In this document: in pieces, positions 56,345 through 64,000 of the stretch
Layout: the number at the start of each line of letters is the position of its first letter
How positions within the stretch are numbered: the stretch's first letter is position 1
Source of the DNA: Apostichopus japonicus
Taxonomy: Eukaryota; Echinodermata; Holothuroidea; Aspidochirotida; Stichopodidae
Length of the DNA: 64,000 nucleotides
Assembly: GCF_037975245.1 (NCBI RefSeq)
Contig: NC_092564.1
Coordinates: 20,499,984 to 20,563,983 of the forward strand
Direction of reading: 5' to 3'
Notes under the pieces: model-generated
Told to the model about the DNA's origin: nothing
Database searches by the model: none
What the model saw: the letters and a program-made list of their open reading frames with translations, nothing else
Program-made: the position numbers and the translations under genes

Positions 56345-58889
56345 TTGATAAAATATAAATTATGTCAAACACACTTCGACCGTTCTTATAAACTCTCTTC
56401 TTTTTAACTCCTCCTGTAGCCTGGTTTTGTTAAGACTTGTGAACCTTCAAGAATGAACATAACAAAAAAGATCACTGCATTTAAATATGACGACGACTAA
56501 AACAAGTCCAAAGAACCTTCACGTCTAGCATCGGAAATGAAGACAAATATTAGCAGCTCACCAGTTGTTGATAGGCGGCGTGAAGAGTGAGGGCGTTCCG
56601 CAAAGTTGAAAACTGTCATTAACGTAGACTTCCCGTTTCACACGGTTATATTTCAACGCTATAGATCAACTTTTTCGGTCTGTGAAACCGATTCTAATTG
56701 GTCAATACATACACAACAATGAAGCTCATTGGCCGGATTTCTTAGCATTCATTATGTTAGACCACTTCAAAAGGTGCAGAATAAAAAATAAATGACAGAT
56801 TGAGGTCATCGCTTCAACATTACACAATAATGTGACCGTGCCGGGAATAAGAAACCGTTTCCCGTGTGGAATATATAATTATCGTTTGAGGGCCGGGGAG
56901 GGGGAAGGGTTTCTGACAAAATGAATTTATCCGTTTTTCCTCTTGTTCGATCTAGTGTGCATACACGGTTTGATGAGTGATGCAATATGTCCATGTTGGA
57001 TGCTCAATGCTTGGGCCGGTCAAAGTTGTCAGTTATAGCCTATTCCCTTCCGTCACGCAGCTTTCCCCATCCGCCCTACAGTGTGACCGTTTGCATAACC
57101 ATTCCTAAAGGCCGCTGACGTGTAAGACACGTCAGAGCACACATCAGTAATTTAGGTGCCTATATGTGAGGCTCTGCAAAAATATGAGGGCGCACGATAT
57201 ATCCCTCACATCAGAGCCTTATATAGAGACTCACATATATATGCTCACAAACTATATGCTACATTGTAGCGGTTACTCTTTCTTTCGCCATATCTCTCAG
57301 CTGTAATCCACTCGATTGAGATACTCATTTCTTTCAATGGTATAGGTAAATCCATGTCATTAGACACTATGTTAATGTCATTTGAAGTCGTGATAAACTC
57401 TGTCTAGGTTCGTATATTTCCATTTAAAGAGGAAGACTATACCGTACTGATAATATTAATCTCTTTCCAGCCTAGATACAACTACACAGGCATCAAACGA
57501 AAAAAAAAACTCAAGGAAGCCGATATATTACAGAATATAAGAACTGTAAACATTGTGGTACATTTGATTTATTCATTAATCGAGCTAAATTTGGGACTAA
57601 AAATAGTGCGTATTTTAGTCGTATTGCAGTGCTACCGTCAACGTATATGAAGTTCTAATAATTTAACAGTAAGTTTTATTGTTAGGTAATTAAAGGGTGA
57701 CATGGAATTATGTCTTGCCATGAATTAAACAACATTATATAACTCAATGCGTAGATTTTGGTACTAAATGATTTTGCAATATATAATGAACCCGTAATTT
57801 GAGTTTATATCGCTCTTCATAGCTCAGCAAAAGAAACAAGACTTGTGAATAGACAGGGCTATTTTCTCCGGTGAATATGAGCGTTTAAGGGGCGGTGGAA
57901 TTTTATGCTCCACATAGCATCGCTACCGTTCACCCATGCATCAAACCCCTCCCCCACTGTAATTATTTACCTTAGCATGCAAAGCAACCCGCCCGATCTG
58001 TAACAGTAACAGTAAAATCGTTGTAAAAATAAAAACATTCTGAAACTGTGCCGTGTACATTTCAACTCGACATAGATATTTGAAAGGCATTGGTTTTATT
58101 TATAACTTCCCTTTTTATTGACTTTGTACATTCCTGGCAGGCTAACATTTTATTATCTGGCAACTCTACTAAATCTGGCAACATATATATACCTTTAAAC
58201 AATAACCTTACCGTCCAGGAAGGACAGGGCTAATTAATCATTACCGCAGTAAGTACACCCATGCTCCTCGCTTGTCATGCCGTTTCATCGCAGAAACCTT
58301 ACCACGCATTTCCGTTTCCGCTTGACACACTCAGTTTACATAACAACTTCAGATTTGAGAATTGAGCGATTACATATCATATGCGTTTATATTTACATTG
58401 ATATATAGAAGGAGACGGCATAAAATAAATCAAAATAAAATATAAGTGTAACTTTGAGATTATTGTAACAGAGCATATGTGGGTGGGGGGGGGGAGGCTG
58501 TTACGGGGGGGGGGGGCGTGTTACTTCGTACATCGATTGTGTTGGGCTTTGTGGGCCATAGTGAACATTATTTAGTGCAGTAAACGAATATTATCGGCTG
58601 GATGTATACTCCAGAGCTGTTGTTGCGTCACACATCCATTTTGTCCAGCATGTATAGGCTCGGTGCCCATTATAACATTCACCGAGCCAATTAGCGGTCG
58701 ACTAGATCGAAGAGCCGTTGTACAGTCACAATTAATTGTGTTGTGCCTTTTTAGGCACATGTGACTATTATAACGCAAAGAAAATGTCACTGGGGTGGGT
58801 TAGACACCATATCATCTGTTATGTTTAGCTTTCGTAGGCGCTAGTGCACATGTAGTTTATTCTCAATATTTGGATAAAGATTGAAAGTA
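56345..58889. other. upstream region of the carbonic anhydrase and intergenic DNA
   Basis: No TATA box is convincing. A perfect 9-bp inverted repeat with TGACGTGT arms lies at 57115-57135. Poly-G runs lie at 58480-58516. No exon is recognised. Confidence 0.35.
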
Positions 58890-59875
58890 TGCGAGATCTA
58901 CTTTTATAGACTTTTCTAGTGCATTCTACACAGTTGTCCCACACTTTCTTACAGCTAAATTAATCGCATAAGGTGTATACCCCCGAATTACCCTATGGAT
59001 TCATGATTTCCTTAGAAATTTGAAGGTAGGCGATGTTCACTCAGTGGAATTGATTTTAAGTGTAGGTGCGCCTCAGGGCTGTGTCCTCTCCCCTGGCTTC
59101 CCCCCTGTATACCAGCGACTGTCAGAGTAGGAAGTTGTTAAATTGTTGTGGAACAAACTCCCTGGTCAGAGTATGACCAGTGGTTGTAGAGTCATCAAAG
59201 TTGCGGATGATGCTGTCATTACTGGTTACCTGTCAGATGACATCGACTCATACGCCACCACGATTGCAAGGTTTGTCCAGTGCAAGGTGCGATGATCATT
59301 TGTTCAAAACTATAAGGAGCTGATTATAGATTTCCGTCGCAAGCCAGTAACTCACGCTCCCTGCATCTATGTTCATGGGGAACAAGTATAGATATATATA
59401 TATTAGTACTAAGGAACCATGCTGAGTAACAAAATTGACTGGTCTAATAATGCCACAATTGTCCATAAGAAAGCAAATCAGAGGCTGTATTTCTTGAGAA
59501 AACGGAAAAACCTCAGAGTGGATAAAACAATCATGACCTTGTTCTATAAATCCCTAATTCAAAGTGTTTTGATATAGACCATAATTTGTTACTTTGCCAA
59601 TGGTACAAGAATCGATGTGAAGATGCTTGAGCAATCTAGGAAAGTTGCTCAGCGTGTAATCGGTGCTCAATTACCATCGTTAGAGTACTTGTATCATGAT
59701 AGAGTCTGCAATAAATTGAAACATGTTATGCAAGACCCAACACACCCTATGTTTTATCACTGTGACAATTACAACCGCTTTGGACTGCGTTTATGCCCAC
59801 CACGTACACTTAGGGGCCGCTACAGATACTCATTTGTGCCTATAACTCTATCCATATATTTAATTCACAAGTGAG
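58890..59875 (+). mobile_element. decayed non-LTR retrotransposon (reverse transcriptase and C-terminal region)
   Basis: Reverse transcriptase motifs appear in order but in shifted frames: FIDFSSAFYTVVPH, GAPQGCVLSP, VADDAVITGYL (YADD box altered to VADD) and KELIIDFRRK. The C-terminal word QRVIGAQLPSLEYLYHDR comes last. Order and wording match CR1/Rex1-type LINEs. There are several frameshifts and stops. No endonuclease domain is seen, so it is 5'-truncated. Confidence 0.85.
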
Positions 59876-60236
59876 AAGATTGTAGGACTTGCTGTATGTA
59901 TGTTTGTATTACTGTATGTGTATCGCAGTGTATTGGTACGTATACTATTGCTTTTCGTGTTTCTTTTATTTTGTTCGTTTACGACCTGTGTGAGCCGAAT
60001 TTCCGATTGTGGAGAATAAATTCAAATTCAATTCATATTACGTGCGGATCAGAGCAATTTATACAGCTCTACATGTGCACACCACAATTAGAGCAGTTAG
60101 CGTTCGCTTGTTTTTCTATCTTAATGTGAAAGAGCATAATTTAAAGCACATATGGTGTGAAATGGGAGGGGGGGGGGGAGATTGAAGGTGATATAAACTA
60201 TTTTATGTTGTTATTACTCCAAGCGAGCAGACTTAA

Positions 60237-60576
60237 AGGGTGTGAAGACTTGCGCACAAAGAAACGTCTCATGCCGGTAATCTGACCTAGTTTCGAATGA
60301 GGTGTTACAGAAGTGTTAGACACCACCATCGATCTCAGAAAATGCACACACAGCTTGCTACCGTCGGTAATTAGACATTAGTGTACAGTCAATACATACA
60401 GCTACGGTCAAAACCCACAACACAGTGTACATAGCAGGTCTAGATTAAATATAACTAGGTATCATGTTTCATTACTGTCTGCATTTTGTAGCGAAATGAA
60501 GGAAACTTCACTTGCAAACAATGGAAAGTTAACTTTTCAGAGCGCGGTACGCGGTTTGGGCCAGTCTTCAATGCCT
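60237..60576 (+). mobile_element. TTAA-type MITE, complete
   Basis: TTAA at 60233-60236 and 60577-60580, with ends AGGGTGTGAAGAC and GTCTTCAATGCCT. Interior near-identical in order to the copy at 40240-40595. Confidence 0.85.
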
Positions 60577-61575
60577 TTAAGGGTTGGGGTTCAGTATGCT
60601 AAACTTGCTCCTCTTTTAGCATACGCCCATTAAAAGCTCCATTGACTTACACACTAAATCACAAAAGTAATGTGGTCTCTAAGCCTAGATAGAAGTTCTC
60701 ACTAGCTAAACGCTACCCTTCACCGAATAGCTGACTGACAAGTTGGCCTTTCATGGCGTCGTCATATTTCCGTATCATGACCGCGCAGAAATTTTTTTTG
60801 GCTATCAGAGCCTGAAGTTTTCGCCACTTGTAAACAAACCTCTTCACTCAGTAGTAAACAATTTTCGCACGCTGCTCCTGGGAGGCCCAAAGGGGGTCTA
60901 AAAGTGACCAAATTTTTCACCAGGAATTTTTGCAAGTCACCAAAAGAAATAGATCATGATTGATAATAGGTCAAAAAAGATGTTCTCCTGCTGCTTTTTG
61001 GCACTATTCCTGAAGGAGAACAATCGGGCGGATGGACATAGACTCTGATAGGAGTATGCCACCTTCTGGCTCAAAATCTAAGTGGTCATGATATAAAAAT
61101 GTGCAAGTGCCATGGCAGGCCAAGATCTCAGCTTTCATGTGTGGCTTAAGATACGCCAGTTGAAAACTTCTATCTATGCTTTAGCCGGTCTTTAAAGTGA
61201 CGAGTTTAATGTGTAAGTCTATGGAACAATTAATTGTGGTATACGACACCTATGTATTTCTTTGGTGCTGATAAAGTCTATCGAGGGCGGGCTTAGACAC
61301 CAGATTCGTTTTTACGAGCATATTCAATCGCAGGCGGTTTCCATTTTTGAGTGCAGATCACTATATGAGCGGCGGGCTAAACCGAAAAGCCGTCGTTCAG
61401 TTGCATCTCAATTGTGCTGGGCTTACATAATAGCCTATATATGTATATGTCGTTAGGCTTTCAAAGACCTTAGCGACCACTATTAAGTGCAGATAAGGTA
61501 AACTTGACACTAGGCGACACTGACACATCTATTTTGTCAAGCATGTCCTTTATAAGTCCTTAAATTTATGTCCTA
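60577..61575. other. intergenic, no gene recognised
   Basis: No exon is seen. Part of a degenerate repeat with the words AGACACCAG and CAATTGTG..GGGC lies from about 61280. Confidence 0.4.
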
Positions 61576-62545
61576 GGAGTGTTAGCTCAGTGGTTAACGC
61601 CGGTGCCATAGGCGTACGAGGCGGGGGGGGGGGGAGGGGCAGGGGGGGCAGACTACCCCCAAATTTTTAGAGGACAAGAAATTCGGGCAAAAGTCCTGAA
61701 AATTTCGGGCAGCCTAAGAGGAGAAAAAAAATATATATAAATATGCAGTAGCTTGCCCGAATCTTTTTCAAATTTGTGCCCGACAATTCCGTGGAGAGCG
61801 TTTGTTTTGTGACATTAATATTAATATAGGCCTAATGATTTTCTTTATTTAGCATCATGATGCCAAATATTTCCGGGGGGGGGGGGTAAAAGCCTAGGAG
61901 TACAGGTTTATCATATTCTTTGTTATTTTTTATACTTTTTTGTGAGACAAATTGCAGTCTCACCCGACACAGCGACATTATCCGGCCCGGTACGTGTCGT
62001 TGAACAATGTATGTTTTTCTGGAGGTAGCTGAGTACTGTGTTAAAATAATAAATACGGTAACTAAATATGAGCTTAATAAATGTACTGTCCTATTTTTCC
62101 CCTTCAAAGTGATGTTAGCATTTTCTTCTTCTATACCAATTTTTTTGGGAAGTGTAAATTTCTAAAACGTGAGATTATAAAATAAAGAATGTTTAGGTGC
62201 AACTTGCAAGGCCTCAGAAGTGCCATTTCCGGCAATCTGAGAGGCATATCTTGCCAACAAATTTCTTGTACGCTACGCGCCAACCGATAGTGGCGCTCCG
62301 CTTAGATAGTGTCACGTGAACTTTCGGGCACAAAGTTTCTGCCCCCCAAACTGAAATGGTCCCGCTTATGGCCGGTGCCTTTCAATCATAAGGCCCCGAG
62401 GTTGAGTCATTCCAAGATTAAAGTATGTCGTCAAGTTACAGAGTTGTTGACAATTGACAATCATGGACGTTGAATATGAATCTAAGAGATTGACTTCGGT
62501 CAGCTTGCGGCTTTGATAAGCCAATGATGGCTTTGTCGCGAGATC
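61576..62545 (+). mobile_element. tRNA-derived SINE (family A) split by a hAT MITE
   Basis: GAGTGTTAGCTCAGTGG (A box) lies at 61577-61593 and the rest of the SINE resumes at 62371 after a 764-bp insertion. Removing the insertion and one GCCGGTGC copy restores the order seen at 47303-47525. Confidence 0.88.
61607..62370. mobile_element. hAT-like MITE inside the SINE
   Basis: The ends are CATAGGCGTACGAGG and CCGCTTATG, with GCCGGTGC at 61599-61606 and 62371-62378. It is non-coding, 764 bp, with poly-G runs and the shared core in reverse at 62268-62310. Confidence 0.85.
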
Positions 62546-62952
62546 TTACAGGTTATGTCCTTTGGGGGGTGGGATAGACACCAGAGTTGAAGCTTTCTTC
62601 GCACATCAGTTATGTCGGGCATTTGTGGGCGCCAGTGAGAATTATTACGCGCATATAATGGGTCAGGCTAGACACCAGAACTGTTGTTACTTCCCACATC
62701 AATTGTCATTATACTTTTGAGGGGCACGTTATAACGGTCACTATAGCGCCTACAAATCCCAACATTATAGATGTTAATGAACTTCGTAAGTATTGTTTGA
62801 ACACTACTGAAAAAGTATCGTATATCAGGATCGACATGAAATTGTGAAGAAATTATAAAAGAGGTGATTCCACAAAATCCCTTGATGTGTATATTATTGA
62901 CCTTAAGCTTACCAATTGAGCGATCGCATGTTGTATCTTTCTAAAATAATTG

Positions 62953-63275
62953 CTAGAAATGTTGACGTAACTTCTTAATGAAAGCATGATCATTGTGAAC
63001 ATAATTCTCCGAACACTCTGCCAGGCTGTGTTCATCCTCACATCTCTTACTGTTCTTCCCCACGTGATCACACCAGTAACGTTTTCGCATGCTTAACCTC
63101 TGAAAATGTAAGGACCGTATTAAGTAAACATCCACACAAATCATAATATGGCCACTATAACCGAGTGATTCAAAGTCCTATTTCTATATTCAAAACTGAC
63201 GTACCTTAATGAACTGGATATACCAATCTTTTCCATTGTTATCCTCGCCGTACAAGTCATTGTTTAGCAAGCGAG
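62953..63275 (-). CDS. candidate 3' exons of an unidentified gene
   Basis: Two exons are proposed on the minus strand: 63205-63275 (donor AAG|GTACGT) and 62953-63099 (acceptor TTTTCAG, ending in TAG). Phase is kept, giving LLNNDLYGEDNNGKDWYIQF, then RYWCDHVGKNSKRC and LAECSENYVHNDH to the stop. The Asp/Asn/Gly-rich then Cys-containing sequence looks protein-like, perhaps secreted, but I do not recognise the family. The 5' acceptor is weak and no upstream exon or start was found. Confidence 0.4.
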
Positions 63276-64000
63276 CTTAACAGTGCCATATTTATATCTG
63301 GAATTCTCATGTCAATATTCAATATTGACATATATATGAAAGGCCTACCTCCCTTTTTGAGCAAAACAAACGTCATTTAAACACAGTACCATAGATGAAA
63401 ACACATTTTGCTTTTAAAGGGCCGACAGGTCGGTGGAAGGGGGATATGTGATACTTCACGCTCCCCCCATTATGTGATATTGCAAAAAGACCTCACATGT
63501 CGTTTGATTTAAGGTGCTTTACTTTTGATCACATTTTAAAGAAAGAAATATATGCATTTTAGCGTGTGGTCAGTAGGTGCTGCGAGTGTGATGTCAAACT
63601 GGTGTAGAATATGTAATTTGCAGTAAAATATCTGCACGGTCCTGATAAACTTATTGTCGGAGAGGTTTTATCGGAGTCTGTCGTCTGTGAGTCTTTTCTG
63701 ATAACCAAAGGATGGTATGCATATTTTTGAAAAGAAATATATACGCCCTACAATCGTTAGCAACTAGGGATAGCATTACACAGTTTTATCCATTTGGCGT
63801 TCCATACAAAGGACCGTGATCGCGGATCCACTTTTGGACACCCTATGCCTAAATAGCTTGCAGAAATTGGTCAACAAAAAGTAACATATCGACTTCTATG
63901 AACGATGGCTACTCTCTTGCAATTTGAGAAGGTTTTACTTAAATGTTCATGCGGAATTAAGTCACCAATAATTAGTCTATATTTTTGTAAACATTGTTTG
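63276..64000. other. no further feature recognised
   Basis: Possible upstream intron of the candidate gene; nothing else supported. Confidence 0.35.

Overview
This window is nuclear DNA from an animal. It holds intron-rich protein genes with GT-AG splice sites, large microsatellites, tRNA-derived SINEs, non-LTR retrotransposon remnants and many short DNA transposons with target-site duplications. Gene content (LSM7, MESD, an intrinsic-factor/transcobalamin-type protein, a secreted alpha-carbonic anhydrase) and repeat style suggest an invertebrate deuterostome, probably an echinoderm such as a sea cucumber. The species is inferred; nothing in the sequence names it. There are no operons, CRISPR arrays or bacterial features. 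Most long open frames are simple repeats or antisense shadows of exons.

Layout: 1-3.7 kb is intergenic with two short transposons. LSM7 (+, 4 exons, 3758-6857) encodes a 104-residue Sm-like protein. MESD (-, 3 exons, 14555-11205) encodes a 237-residue ER chaperone ending in KDEL and is convergent with LSM7. From 14.9 to 25.6 kb the sequence is heavily rearranged. It holds a partial copy of the carbonic anhydrase 3' region (14.93-17.68 kb, including an intact terminal coding exon), a broken copy of MESD exon 1, a stack of hAT-like MITEs, a decayed hydroxylysine-kinase-like pseudogene, and a LINE fragment split by two MITEs. A transcobalamin/intrinsic-factor-like gene (+, 9 exons) spans 27.9-36.7 kb, with about 2 kb of simple repeat in its second intron. 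From 36.7 to 45.7 kb there are repeat remnants and the parental copy of the duplicated segment. A secreted alpha-carbonic anhydrase (-, 7 exons, 317 residues) runs from 56344 to 45713. The last 7.5 kb has a decayed LINE, a TTAA-type MITE, a SINE split by a MITE, and two candidate exons of an unidentified gene.

The four complete genes share no pathway: RNA processing, LDL-receptor folding, cobalamin binding and CO2 hydration. I rebuilt their coding sequences exon by exon, and reading phase is kept across every junction. The main surprises are the orphan but open carbonic anhydrase terminal exon about 29 kb from its source, transposon ends lying exactly at the duplication edges, a roughly 42-bp core shared by MITEs with different termini, and datable nested insertions.
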